From Streptococcus respiraculi (GTDB taxonomy: Bacteria > Bacillota > Bacilli > Lactobacillales > Streptococcaceae), in the NCBI RefSeq assembly GCF_003595525.1, contig NZ_CP022680.1, positions 1,142,001 to 1,206,000 on the forward strand: a DNA stretch of 64,000 nt, in the 5' to 3' direction. Position 1 is the first letter of the stretch. Each line of letters begins with the position of its first letter. The notes beneath the pieces were generated by a model. That model was not told where the DNA came from, ran no database searches, and worked only from the letters and a program-made list of their open reading frames with translations. A program made the translations under genes and the position numbers. Below are positions 31,209-40,371 of the stretch, one piece after another.

Positions 31209-32519
31209 CATATAAATTCCATAGTTTTTGCGTATCTTGTAAAGCTCGTCCATAGTAGATTTTGAGGAAGAATACTCTTGCATAAGGGTATTCTTTTTTT
31301 CTTGTAATTTATCAAGTTTGGCTAAAATATCCTTTGAATTTGGAAACTTGGAATAGAATTTTTTAAGCTCAGAAAGGGCAGTTTCATATAGAATAATTTG
31401 AGCTTTATACTCTTCAAAAAATGCATTATCTGACGGATTAGCCTTATATTCCTTGTAGTATTGCCTGTATTTTTTGACGGTATGAACTTGTTCCATAGTG
31501 GCAGAAAGTTCCTGCATTTCTTTATCAATAGCCTTGATTTTGTGCTGTAAATTTTGTCTTTCATCGGCTGCTTTCTGGATGTAATCATCAAGCTGCTTAA
31601 CAGATTTAATGCCTTGTTCTCTAAGGAAGATAACAGACTCAGCCATTGTATTAAGGTTATGTTTGGTTGCCCAATACTCATAGCCTTTGCTTTCTTTTAC
31701 TTTCATATTGGTGTTCATATCAATAACATTGCCAATGCGTTTTTTGACAACATAGGTTTTAATAGATGATCTTTCTGCAAGGCGTTCTTTTAATCTTTCT
31801 TCAGTATAATCTTCTCCGATTGTTTTGGCTCTGGTAAATCTCGGCTTATCTTTTGGCTTAAAAGCAATATGTTTGCCATACTTAATTTCATAGCCGAGTT
31901 CGGTCATTTTCTTTAGAAATTCATCCCAATCCTTAGACTGTTTTATCATTCTGTCAATATCAAATTGAAGCCTACTTTTCCAAGAAGTGCCTTTCTTTGC
32001 CTGTTCATTTTCGTACCAAGACTTACCGTTAGTCTTATATTTTTTCTTATAGCTTTCGTAAAATTCATCAATGACAGAAAGGTTATTTTCTTTGCATAAC
32101 TTATCGCTCTGATACCTGATTTGATGATAGCTTCTTTTGTTAGATTGATAGCATTTGCCCGTTACCATATTTACATTGTTGAAGATGATGTGATTGTGAA
32201 TATGTCCTTTGTCTATGTGGGTAGATAAGACAAATTCATACTCATCTTTGAGTATCTTTTTGCACAGCTCCATGCCGATCTGATGAGCTATTTCGGGACT
32301 TGTTTCTCCCGGTAAAAAGGATTGAATGAGATGTCTTGCAAGAACAGTTCCCTTTGTTCCTGCATCATTTCGTGTTCTTAAAAAATGAGTATGAGCAGTT
32401 GACTCATGGCATTTATGCGTGCTGACTAAAATCTGCTCGTCTGTTTTATCTCCATTTACAATGTATTCGATAGCAAGATTAAGGGTCGATTTGATAGGGT
32501 GTATTTTTGTGATTGCCAT
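31188..32519 (-). CDS. Relaxase, MobA/VirD2-like (MOBP type)
   Basis: A 443-aa relaxase that nicks oriT and leads the strand into the recipient. The N-terminal nuclease domain has a candidate catalytic Tyr19 (in AIEYIVNG) and the metal-binding three-His motif in HIDKGHIHNHIIFNNVN. A coiled-coil C-terminal part (about residues 290-400) follows. It is on the minus strand, 5 nt after mobC, opposite to the rest of the element. It is full length with no damage seen. Confidence 0.9.
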   Translation of the reverse strand: MAITKIHPIKSTLNLAIEYIVNGDKTDEQILVSTHKCHESTAHTHFLRTRNDAGTKGTVLARHLIQSFLPGETSPEIAHQIGMELCKKILKDEYEFVLSTHIDKGHIHNHIIFNNVNMVTGKCYQSNKRSYHQIRYQSDKLCKENNLSVIDEFYESYKKKYKTNGKSWYENEQAKKGTSWKSRLQFDIDRMIKQSKDWDEFLKKMTELGYEIKYGKHIAFKPKDKPRFTRAKTIGEDYTEERLKERLAERSSIKTYVVKKRIGNVIDMNTNMKVKESKGYEYWATKHNLNTMAESVIFLREQGIKSVKQLDDYIQKAADERQNLQHKIKAIDKEMQELSATMEQVHTVKKYRQYYKEYKANPSDNAFFEEYKAQIILYETALSELKKFYSKFPNSKDILAKLDKLQEKKNTLMQEYSSSKSTMDELYKIRKNYGIYMGKEMER

Positions 32520-32524
32520 AAAAA

Positions 32525-32875
32525 CTAATCACCTCCTGAAGTCCTGTTAAGCAGCAGTGAATGAATTTGCCATAGCTCTTTTGAGAAATGTTCAATTTGT
32601 TTTTTCATATCATTGATGTCCTCTTTGTAAATTACACCTGTTGAATTTACTCGCTTTGCAATCTGATTGATGTTATTTGTGGCATTAGAAAGCAAGCCTT
32701 GTAAATTTCGGAAAGGCTCTAAATCTACTTGATAAATTTCCTTTTCCAAAACACATTTGCGTATAAAATGGCTCATATTTCTGCACTTTGCAAGTTTTCT
32801 TTTCTCTTCAAAAAGAGCCTTTTCTTCTTCTGTTAGTTTCATTTCAAGTCTTTCATTTCGTATTCTATTTGCCAT
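32525..32875 (-). CDS. mobC: MobC-type relaxosome protein
   Basis: A 116-aa accessory protein with an N-terminal ribbon-helix-helix region (NERLEMKLTEEEKALFEEKR, NMSHFIRKCVLEK) and the typical NLQGLLSNATNNINQIAKRV segment of MobC proteins. It helps the relaxase bind and melt oriT. The gene is first in the minus-strand mobilisation operon, next to the inverted repeats at 32903-33110, which are probably its targets. Confidence 0.85.
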   Translation of the reverse strand: MANRIRNERLEMKLTEEEKALFEEKRKLAKCRNMSHFIRKCVLEKEIYQVDLEPFRNLQGLLSNATNNINQIAKRVNSTGVIYKEDINDMKKQIEHFSKELWQIHSLLLNRTSGGD

Positions 32876-32902
32876 AGGTAGTTCCTCCTTTGAATGTATT
32901 TC

Positions 32903-33110
32903 GGGGTCTTAGGGTTCTCCCTAAAAGTTTGCCCCAGTCAATAGTTTCCAATGAGAGCTTGCTCGAATTGATGAAACTATTAGGCGAGGGTACAAGCTAA
33001 AAATTGATAAAAAAAGAAGCAGATCCCAGAGGGCTGCTTCATCAATTTTTTCGTAAGTGTCCGTACACTTACTGTGCTTGCTCATAAAGAATAATTTATA
33101 GCAAGCATTA
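32903..33110. other. Probable oriT region (inverted repeats upstream of mobC)
   Basis: About 200 nt without genes and dense in inverted repeats: TTAGGG/CCCTAA (32909-32914/32919-32924), GTAAGTGT/ACACTTAC (33053-33060/33065-33072) and TGCTTGCT/AGCAAGCA (33075-33082/33100-33107). The GTAAGTGT-CCGT sequence recalls the nick region of RSF1010-type origins (GTAAGTGCGCCC). Position next to mobC and the relaxase gene supports an origin of transfer. The nick site itself is not known. Confidence 0.6.
33008..33051. terminator. Bidirectional terminator-like hairpin
   Basis: GAAGCAG (33016-33022) pairs with CTGCTTC (33034-33040), extended by AATTGAT/ATCAATT. A T tract follows on the plus strand and a run of seven T on the minus strand. 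It separates the mobilisation genes from the TetR gene. Confidence 0.6.
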
Positions 33111-33172
33111 AGCGTGTATTGAATTCGTTGAAATTATTATAGCATAAATCGGCTGTTTTGGATAGAGGGTAC

Positions 33173-33224
33173 TTGACAAATATTGAATTTAGGTTTATTA
33201 TTAAATATGAATTCAATATTGAAT
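33173..33224 (+). promoter_or_regulatory. Promoter and TetR operator
   Basis: TTGACA (33173-33178), 17 nt, then TATTAT (33196-33201) form a near-consensus promoter. The perfect palindrome ATTCAATATTGAAT lies at 33211-33224 and another ATTGAAT half-site at 33182-33188. This is a clear autoregulation site for the TetR protein. Confidence 0.8.
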
Positions 33225-33239
33225 AGAAAGAGGTGCATT

Positions 33240-33812
33240 ATGGCACAAGTATTAAAAGAAGAGGTTAGAAATAGGATACTCGTTGCTGCGGAAAAAGTGT
33301 TTTATGAAAAGGATTATAGAGGAGCAAAATTGACAGATATAGCAGATGAAGCAAATATTCCTGTTGCTCTAATCTATACATATTTTAAAAATAAGGAGGT
33401 TTTGTTTGATGCGGTAATTGACTCGGTATACATTAATTTTGAGTCTGCTTTTAATGATGAAGAATCCTTAGAAAAAGGGTCTGCTTCTGAGAGATTTGAT
33501 GAAGTGGGCGAGAACTATATCCATGAACTGTTAAAGGAGCGTAAGAAGCTGATTATTTTAATGGATAAAAGTTCAGGCACAAAACACGAAAAAGCGAAAC
33601 AGAAACTTATTTCACAAATGCAGGTTCATATTGAAGTGAGCTTGAAAAGGCAATCGGAAAGACAATATGATCCGATGCTTGCCCATATTTTAGCGAATAA
33701 TTTTACAGAGGGTCTGCTCGAAATAGCAAGACATTATCAAAATGAAAAGTGGGCGAAAGAAATGTTGAAACTGATAGCGAAATGTTATTACAAAGGAGTA
33801 GAATCCTTATAA
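33240..33812 (+). CDS. TetR/AcrR family regulator of the cargo transport operon
   Basis: A 190-aa regulator. The N-terminal helix-turn-helix (RNRILVAAEKVFYEKDYRGA then IADEANIPVALIYTYFKNKE) is classic TetR; the C-terminal ligand domain is not assignable. ATG 33240 follows AGAAAGAGG; the frame is open back to 33183 but would overlap the operator. ATTGAAT/ATTCAAT half-sites occur in its own promoter and before the ABC operon, so it probably represses both until a ligand binds. Confidence 0.88.
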   Translation: MAQVLKEEVRNRILVAAEKVFYEKDYRGAKLTDIADEANIPVALIYTYFKNKEVLFDAVIDSVYINFESAFNDEESLEKGSASERFDEVGENYIHELLKERKKLIILMDKSSGTKHEKAKQKLISQMQVHIEVSLKRQSERQYDPMLAHILANNFTEGLLEIARHYQNEKWAKEMLKLIAKCYYKGVESL

Positions 33813-33862
33813 CATAATGATAGAATCTATTCTATAACTTATAGATAGTTGATTCAAAAAAT

Positions 33863-33886
33863 AGACTTTGCATAATAGCGAAGTCT
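33863..33886 (+). terminator. Hairpin after the TetR gene
   Basis: AGACTTTGC (33863-33871) pairs with GCGAAGTCT (33878-33886), with a 6-nt loop. There is only a broken T tract after it. Confidence 0.4.
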
Positions 33887-33902
33887 TACTTTAAACTTTA
33901 AT

Positions 33903-33930
33903 ATTGAATTAAAATTCATTATTATTCAAT
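33903..33930 (+). promoter_or_regulatory. Second TetR operator, before the ABC-ECF operon
   Basis: ATTGAAT (33903-33909) and ATTCAAT (33924-33930) form an inverted repeat of the same half-sites as in the tetR promoter. It ends 20 nt before the ABC start codon. Confidence 0.6.
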
Positions 33931-33949
33931 TTTGGAAGGAGCGTTGTTT

Positions 33950-35689
33950 ATGACAGAAAAAGATTTAAGGGGAAAAGCTATAGGTAATAACTTGAAGTCA
34001 AATATATTACTTACTTTGAAAATACTGTTTGACTTAATACCGCAGGTATTGCTTGTTTATTTAATCAGTTCCTTGATTACACAGGATACAGAAACGGGAA
34101 AGCTGAAGTATATTTTTCTCTCTATGCTTGCATCATTTGTTCTAAAAGGGGTGTTCTATTATTTTTCTACCAAGATTGCCCATGAGAAAGCCTATGAAAA
34201 ATTGACAGAACTCAGGCTCTCTATCGTAGAACACTTAAAAAAATTAAGTTTAGGTTTTTTCAAAGAACACAATACAGGAGAACTTACCAATATTATGCAG
34301 CATGATGTAGAGCAAGTGGAGGTATATCTTGCTCATGGCTTGCCTGAAATAATGGCGGTTACACTTCTACCTACCATTATTTTCATAGCTATGATTTTTG
34401 TAGATTGGCGTCTTGCATTTGGAATGATTGTAGGTGTTCCGCTCATGTATTTGGTAAAAGTTCTTTCTCAAAAAACGATGAATAAAAACTTTGCTATTTA
34501 TTTTAACCATGAAAGCAGGATGAGAGAAGAACTGATGGAATATGTAAAAAATATTTCTGTTGTTAAGGCTTTTGCGAAAGAAGAGGAGATTAGCGAAAGA
34601 ACATTAAAGACAGCAAGAGAATATATTTATTGGGTGAAAAAGAGCATGGGAGCAATCACTATTCCAATGGGACTGATTGATATATTCATGGAAATAGGTG
34701 TAGTCATTGTTATGATTTTAGGAAGTGTATTTCTCTATCAAGGAAATATTACAACAGCTAAATTTATCCTTGCTATCATTTTATCCTCTGCTTTTACTGC
34801 TTCTATAAGTAAGACAGCAACCTTGCAACATTTTTCTATTGTATTTAAGGAAGCCTTAAAGGGAATAGGAAAAGTTCTAACCGTTCCGCTTTCGACTGAG
34901 AAAACAGAACAAGGGTTAGAATTTGGAGATATAGAGTTTAAAAATGTAAATTTTGCGTACGGAAAAGACAGTTTTGAGTTAAAGGATATAAATCTTATTT
35001 TTAAGCAAAATAGCTTGAATGCCTTTGTAGGAGCAAGCGGTTGCGGAAAGAGTACGGTATCTAATCTGCTTATGGGATTTTGGGATACAGACAGTGGGCA
35101 AATAAAGATAAAAGGAAAGGATATAAAGGATTATAGTCAGGAAAATATTTCAAAGCTTATCGGCAGCGTTCAGCAAGAAGTTATCCTTTTTGATTTAAGT
35201 ATTTTTGAAAATATAGCCATCGGTAAAGTCGGTGCAACCAAAGAAGAAGTGATAGAAGCAGCAAAGAAAGCGAGATGCCATGATTTTATTTCAGCTTTGC
35301 CGAAAGGATACGATACAAGAGTCGGTGAAATGGGTGTCAAACTGTCAGGTGGCGAGAAACAGCGAATTTCCATTGCGAGAATGATATTAAAAAATGCACC
35401 GATTTTGATATTGGATGAAGCGATGGCGGCGGTTGACAGTGAGAATGAAAAGCTCATCAGTGAAGCGATAGATGATTTAAGTAGGGACAAGACAGTTATT
35501 ACAATCGCTCATCACTTAAATACAATTAGAAATTCGGATCAAATTATTGTTATGGACAAGGGTCTTGTTCTTGACACAGGAAGCCATGAAGAACTGATGA
35601 ACAGGTGTGATTTTTATCGTGATATGGTGGAAGCACAGAACAAGGTTGACAGATGGAATTTGAAAGAGGTGGTAACAGAAAATGTTTAG
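33950..35689 (+). CDS. ABC transporter half-subunit (membrane plus ATPase), exporter fold
   Basis: A 579-aa fused transporter. It has about six membrane helices in residues 1-310, then an ATPase domain with Walker A GASGCGKST, signature LSGGEKQR and Walker B ILILDEAMA. It pairs with the next gene as a heterodimer. The fold is that of exporters, but related pairs (YbtP/YbtQ, IrtA/IrtB) import iron-siderophore complexes; the neighbouring ECF genes make an uptake role for metals or siderophores possible. ATG 33950 follows GGAAGGAG. It overlaps the next gene by 8 nt. Confidence 0.85.
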   Translation: MTEKDLRGKAIGNNLKSNILLTLKILFDLIPQVLLVYLISSLITQDTETGKLKYIFLSMLASFVLKGVFYYFSTKIAHEKAYEKLTELRLSIVEHLKKLSLGFFKEHNTGELTNIMQHDVEQVEVYLAHGLPEIMAVTLLPTIIFIAMIFVDWRLAFGMIVGVPLMYLVKVLSQKTMNKNFAIYFNHESRMREELMEYVKNISVVKAFAKEEEISERTLKTAREYIYWVKKSMGAITIPMGLIDIFMEIGVVIVMILGSVFLYQGNITTAKFILAIILSSAFTASISKTATLQHFSIVFKEALKGIGKVLTVPLSTEKTEQGLEFGDIEFKNVNFAYGKDSFELKDINLIFKQNSLNAFVGASGCGKSTVSNLLMGFWDTDSGQIKIKGKDIKDYSQENISKLIGSVQQEVILFDLSIFENIAIGKVGATKEEVIEAAKKARCHDFISALPKGYDTRVGEMGVKLSGGEKQRISIARMILKNAPILILDEAMAAVDSENEKLISEAIDDLSRDKTVITIAHHLNTIRNSDQIIVMDKGLVLDTGSHEELMNRCDFYRDMVEAQNKVDRWNLKEVVTENV

Positions 35690-37391
35690 GGAAATGTTAA
35701 AACTGCTCACAAAAACCGGCAAAAGAGATTTAGCTGTATCAAGTATATTCTTTGCTCTTTATGGACTAAGTTCCATAGCTATGATTGTTATTGTCTTTTC
35801 TATATTATTTCAGATATTTGATGGAACAAGTATAGAGAGTCTATATAAATATTTTATTGCGATTGCACTTCTTGTTGTATTCAAAGGCATCTGTAATATG
35901 ATTGCAGATATGAAAAAGCACAGTGCAGGCTTTGATATTGTTCAGCAAATCAGAGAGCGAATGATTATTAAACTGAAAAAATTCAGTTTAGGGTTTTATA
36001 CTAATGAAAGACTTGGTGAGATAAATACAATACTTCATAAGGATGTTGATAATATGTCCCTTGTTGTAGGGCATATGTGGTCAAGAATGTTTGGTGATTT
36101 TTTAATAGCAACAGTGGTATTTATCGGTCTTGTGAGCATTGATATAAAGTTGGCACTGATAATGGCTGCATCGGTTCCTTTTGCAATTTTATTCTTAGGA
36201 TTGACTATCAAAAGATCAAAGACCATTGAAAATAAGAACAACTCAGCACTTCTTGATATGGTTAGTTTATTTGTTGAATATGTAAGAGGCATACCTGTAT
36301 TAAAGAGTTTTTCCAATAATAAAAGTTTGGACAGTGAACTGACGGCAAGGACAAAAAAATTCGGAGAAACAAGTAAGGCTACTTCAAGATTTAAGGCAAA
36401 ACAATTATCTGTATTCGCATTTTTACTTGATATAGGGTATTTACTACTTCTTATATCAGGAGCTGTATTTGTAATAAACGGCAATTTAAAAGTATTTGAT
36501 TTTATTATCTTTGCCGTTATCTCAAAGGAGTTCTATAAGCCGTTTGCTTCTATGGAACAACACTATATGTATTATGTTTCGGCAGTAGATAGCTATGAAA
36601 GACTTTCAAGAATTTTATATGCAGATGTAATACCGGATAAAGTGGATGGGATTGTTCCGAAAGATAATGATATAGCTTTTGAGAATATTGGTTTTTCCTA
36701 TGAAAAAGATGAGTTCAAAATGGAAAAATTGAGTTTTTCTATTGCTGAAAAAACAATGACTGCACTGGTTGGTGAGTCAGGAAGCGGCAAGACGACTATA
36801 ACCAACTTGCTTTTAAGATTTTATGATGTGCAGCAAGGTAAAATTACACTTGGCGGTGTGGATATTAGAGATATTCCTTATGATGAGCTTTTGGATCGTA
36901 TCAGCATCGTTATGCAGAATGTTCAACTGTTTGATAACACGATTGAGGAAAATATTAGAGTTGGCAAAAAAGGTGCAACAAAAGAAGAAGTCATCGAAGC
37001 TGCAAAGAAAGCAAGAATACATGACTTTATTATGAGTTTGCCAAATGCTTACGAAACAGATATTGGAGAAAACGGCGGAATATTGTCAGGTGGACAAAGG
37101 CAGAGAATATCTATTGCAAGAGCATTTCTGAAAGACGCACCGATTTTAATTCTTGATGAAATGACAAGTAATGTTGACCCTGTAAATGAGTCACTGATAC
37201 AAGATGCAATTACAGAGCTTGCAAAGAACAGAACTGTTCTTGTGATTGCTCATCATTTAAGAACCATTCAAAAGGCAGATCAAATTCTTGTGTTCCAAAA
37301 AGGAAATTTACTTGAAAAAGGAAAGCATAGCGAACTTCTTTTAAAAGATGGCTATTACAAAAAATTATGGAAAGCTCAGTATGAGGTATAA
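35682..37391 (+). CDS. ABC transporter half-subunit, partner of the preceding gene
   Basis: A 569-aa protein with the same layout: membrane domain in residues 1-320, then Walker A GESGSGKTT, signature LSGGQRQR and Walker B ILILDEMTS. EMTS instead of EATS after the catalytic Glu resembles siderophore-type half-transporters, but this is weak evidence. The substrate is unknown. It is followed after 2 nt by the ECF genes. Confidence 0.85.
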   Translation: MFREMLKLLTKTGKRDLAVSSIFFALYGLSSIAMIVIVFSILFQIFDGTSIESLYKYFIAIALLVVFKGICNMIADMKKHSAGFDIVQQIRERMIIKLKKFSLGFYTNERLGEINTILHKDVDNMSLVVGHMWSRMFGDFLIATVVFIGLVSIDIKLALIMAASVPFAILFLGLTIKRSKTIENKNNSALLDMVSLFVEYVRGIPVLKSFSNNKSLDSELTARTKKFGETSKATSRFKAKQLSVFAFLLDIGYLLLLISGAVFVINGNLKVFDFIIFAVISKEFYKPFASMEQHYMYYVSAVDSYERLSRILYADVIPDKVDGIVPKDNDIAFENIGFSYEKDEFKMEKLSFSIAEKTMTALVGESGSGKTTITNLLLRFYDVQQGKITLGGVDIRDIPYDELLDRISIVMQNVQLFDNTIEENIRVGKKGATKEEVIEAAKKARIHDFIMSLPNAYETDIGENGGILSGGQRQRISIARAFLKDAPILILDEMTSNVDPVNESLIQDAITELAKNRTVLVIAHHLRTIQKADQILVFQKGNLLEKGKHSELLLKDGYYKKLWKAQYEV

Positions 37392-37393
37392 CC

Positions 37394-38902
37394 ATGATAA
37401 TGCTCAAAAATGTTTCTTACTGGTGGGAAGATGGAGAAATAGCACTTTGTAATATAAACCTTGAGATTAAAAAAGGTGAATTTGTTTTAATTTCAGGTAA
37501 AAGCGGTAGTGGGAAAAGTACGCTTGGCAGCACGATTAACGGTCTTATTCCGCATTACTACAATGGGAAAATACAAGGGAATGTTCATATTGATGGGAAA
37601 GACATCAGCAAGATACTCTTACATGAGATTGGACATCTTGTCGGCACAGTATTTCAAGATCCGAGAAGTCAGTTTTTTACCACTACTACGGATGAAGAAA
37701 TTGCATTTGGACTTCAGACGATTTGTAAAACAAAAGATGAAATAAAACAGAGAGTTAGCGAAGTATATCAAGACCTTGATATAGAGGACTTAAAAGGGAG
37801 ATCAGTATTTGAATTGTCCAGTGGACAAAAGCAGAAAATAGCAATTGCAAGTATATATGCAATGAAGCCAAAGGTTTTGATATTGGATGAGCCTTCCGCT
37901 AATTTAGATATGAAAGCTACTTTTGACTTATACAAGGTGCTGAAGAAATTAAAGGAAAAGGGTACGACAATTGTTCTGATAGAACATCGTTTGTATTATG
38001 CAAAATCACTCTTTGACAGGTTTATTTTGATAAAAGACGGAAGAGTACAGAGAGATATAAGAAGAGAAGAAGCTTTAGCATTATCACAAGAATATTGGGA
38101 CAAGAATGCCCTAAGGCTTCTTGATTTGAAGAAGTTTCTAATATGCAAAAGCGATATAAGTAAAAAAAACAATGGAGTAATGCTGGAAGGGGAAAATTTA
38201 TGTTTTTATTATCAAAAACATTTAAGGCATAAAGAGCGGGAATATGTTTTGAAAAACCTTGATTTTACGATGTATAAAGGCTCATCTGTAGGCTTGGTAG
38301 GGTTGAATGGTACAGGGAAAACCACTTTAGCAAGAAATATATCAGGAATAGAGAAATTGAAAGAAGGCAAGATTATAGATGATAAAGGTAATCCTCTGAG
38401 TAGTAAAGAGTTGATGGAAGCTTCATATTTTGTATTTCAGGATTCTGATTATCAGTTGTTTTCAGAAACTGTACTTGATGAAATGTTACTTGGCTTGCCT
38501 GTAGGTGATAAAGAAGAAAATAGGGAGAAAGCAATTTCTATATTGAAGGACTTAGGACTTGAAAAATATATTGATAAGCACCCTTTTACCTTGTCAAGAG
38601 GTGAGAAACAAAGGCTTACTATTGCTTGTGGCATAATGAAAAATGCCAAAGTGTTTTTATATGATGAACCGACATCCGGTTGCGATAGAGAGTCGATGAT
38701 AGCTGTTTCAACCTTAATCAAAAAACAAATTCAAAAGGGGATAACAGTTTTAATTATCAGTCATGACTTTGAATTTCTTGCAAATACAGTTCGTTCTGTA
38801 TGGGTTATGGAAGATGGGAAAATTAAAGAAAATATAGAAATGAGAGAAGATAATAAATCTTTGATTTTAGAAACAATGATGGGAGGAGATGTTTTTGAAT
38901 GA
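37394..38902 (+). CDS. ECF transporter ATPase with two fused ATPase domains
   Basis: A 502-aa protein carrying EcfA1- and EcfA2-like domains in one chain. Domain 1 has GKSGSGKST, LSSGQKQK and VLILDEPSA. Domain 2 has GLNGTGKTT, LSRGEKQR and VFLYDEPTS. It drives an energy-coupling-factor importer together with the next two genes (T and S). It overlaps the T gene by 14 nt. Confidence 0.88.
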   Translation: MIMLKNVSYWWEDGEIALCNINLEIKKGEFVLISGKSGSGKSTLGSTINGLIPHYYNGKIQGNVHIDGKDISKILLHEIGHLVGTVFQDPRSQFFTTTTDEEIAFGLQTICKTKDEIKQRVSEVYQDLDIEDLKGRSVFELSSGQKQKIAIASIYAMKPKVLILDEPSANLDMKATFDLYKVLKKLKEKGTTIVLIEHRLYYAKSLFDRFILIKDGRVQRDIRREEALALSQEYWDKNALRLLDLKKFLICKSDISKKNNGVMLEGENLCFYYQKHLRHKEREYVLKNLDFTMYKGSSVGLVGLNGTGKTTLARNISGIEKLKEGKIIDDKGNPLSSKELMEASYFVFQDSDYQLFSETVLDEMLLGLPVGDKEENREKAISILKDLGLEKYIDKHPFTLSRGEKQRLTIACGIMKNAKVFLYDEPTSGCDRESMIAVSTLIKKQIQKGITVLIISHDFEFLANTVRSVWVMEDGKIKENIEMREDNKSLILETMMGGDVFE

Positions 38903-39608
38903 TGTAAGAACAATTGATCCGAGAATAAAACTTACACTTCTACCTGTCATCGGATTTATCAGTTTTTTTATCAGTGATACGATACTGCTTTTTGTCATAT
39001 TGTTGTTTTCATTTCTGCTATACATATATAGCGGAATTTATAAAAAAGCATTCTCTTTTCTTGTTTTCTTTTCACTTCTTTTAGGATTAGAGTATGGGAT
39101 GGCAAAAATAAGTGATTATAATTTCGTGTTTGCACTGTATATGATGATATATTTTTTGTCGAGAATGACCTTGATAGCCATGTTTGGAGCTTATATAACA
39201 AGAACGACAAAAATTAGTGAAATGATTGAAGCATTAAATCGGATGAAAATTCCAAGAAGCATTAGTATACCATTTAGCGTTTTGCTGAGGTTTGCACCTA
39301 CAATGCGACATGAGATAAAGGCTTTGAAAGAAAATATGAGGATAAGAGGAGTTATTAAAAATAAATTTTTTATTCTTTTACATCCAATCAGATATGTTGA
39401 ATATACGCTTGTTCCTCTTTTAATCAGGATGATGAAAGTTTCTGATGAGCTTTCAGCTTCAGCACTAATAAGGGGACTTGACAGTGAAGAGAGGAGAGTA
39501 ACGATTGTCGAACTCAAATTCAAGTTAATGGACTTAATTACAATAGTAATCGGTTTTCTTGCTATTGTCAGTATAGTCATAGTACAAAAAACAAATTTAG
39601 GAGGTTAA
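38889..39608 (+). CDS. ECF transporter transmembrane T component (CbiQ-like)
   Basis: A 239-aa membrane protein with four to five hydrophobic helices and the cytoplasmic coupling motifs of EcfT, seen as APTMRHEIKALKENMRIRG and SASALIRGLD (the conserved A-R-G pairs). It couples the ATPase to the S component. Confidence 0.85.
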   Translation: MFLNDVRTIDPRIKLTLLPVIGFISFFISDTILLFVILLFSFLLYIYSGIYKKAFSFLVFFSLLLGLEYGMAKISDYNFVFALYMMIYFLSRMTLIAMFGAYITRTTKISEMIEALNRMKIPRSISIPFSVLLRFAPTMRHEIKALKENMRIRGVIKNKFFILLHPIRYVEYTLVPLLIRMMKVSDELSASALIRGLDSEERRVTIVELKFKLMDLITIVIGFLAIVSIVIVQKTNLGG

Positions 39609-39611
39609 TTT

Positions 39612-40196
39612 ATGAACAACAAATTAAATGGTCGTGATTTCATTACGATTGGCATCTTTAATGCAATTAGCATTGTCATTTATATGGCGGTGGCATTTGC
39701 GTTAGCAACAACAGTGGTTGGAGGATTTATTGCGTCAGGGGCAGCATTTATGGTAGCGGCAATCAGTTATTTATTGATGGGCGTGAAGATAAAGAAGAGA
39801 GGTGTATTTACTATATCGGGAATACTTTTAGGGCTTATTGCCTTATCCGGAGGTCATATACCTCATGCAATATTCGCAGCAATAGGTGGAGTTGTTTGTG
39901 ATTTTATCATTGGAAATTATGAGAGCAAAGGCAGAATTATTTTAGGGTATGGAGCATTTGCATTAGCTGATTTTTTAGGGACTGTCGTACCGATACTTTT
40001 GTTTGGAACAGCATCATTTGTAGAAAGAGCAGCAAAGTGGAAAATGTCGGAGGAACAAATTGAAGAGGCGATTTCTTATTTTTCAGTACCTTATACCATC
40101 GGTTTTGGGATCTTAACTTTTGCCCTTGCTTGCATAGGTGCGTTTATCGCAACAAAACTTCTAAAAAAGCATTTCAAAAAGGCGGGAGTGATTTGA
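39612..40196 (+). CDS. ECF transporter S component, MptD family
   Basis: A 194-aa protein with six hydrophobic segments starting GRDFITIGIFNAISIVIYMAVAF. The pattern fits the MptD family of substrate-binding S components. The substrate is not known; metals or small cofactors are possible. Together with the previous four genes it forms a five-gene transport cassette under TetR control. Confidence 0.8.
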   Translation: MNNKLNGRDFITIGIFNAISIVIYMAVAFALATTVVGGFIASGAAFMVAAISYLLMGVKIKKRGVFTISGILLGLIALSGGHIPHAIFAAIGGVVCDFIIGNYESKGRIILGYGAFALADFLGTVVPILLFGTASFVERAAKWKMSEEQIEEAISYFSVPYTIGFGILTFALACIGAFIATKLLKKHFKKAGVI

Positions 40197-40252
40197 TAAA
40201 AATATTTGTCTATGAGGAAAAAGAAAATGATTAAATAGTGGAGGTAATTACT

Positions 40253-40306
40253 ATGTGTTATTTAAGGTCTGTTATTTGCATGAGAAAAAGTCAAAGACCT
40301 TTTTGA
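40253..40306 (+). CDS. Possible 17-codon leader peptide overlapping a terminator
   Basis: MCYLRSVICMRKSQRPF, with GGAGG correctly spaced in front. The stem AAGGTCT (40264-40270) with AGACCTT (40295-40301) and the T run lie within and at the end of the ORF, as in peptide-controlled attenuators. Confidence 0.4.
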   Translation: MCYLRSVICMRKSQRPF

Positions 40307-40371
40307 TACTGGTAATTATCATAAAAAATCAAATTTAAAATATAGTGAAAGAGCAAGTTTCTTTTATTTCA

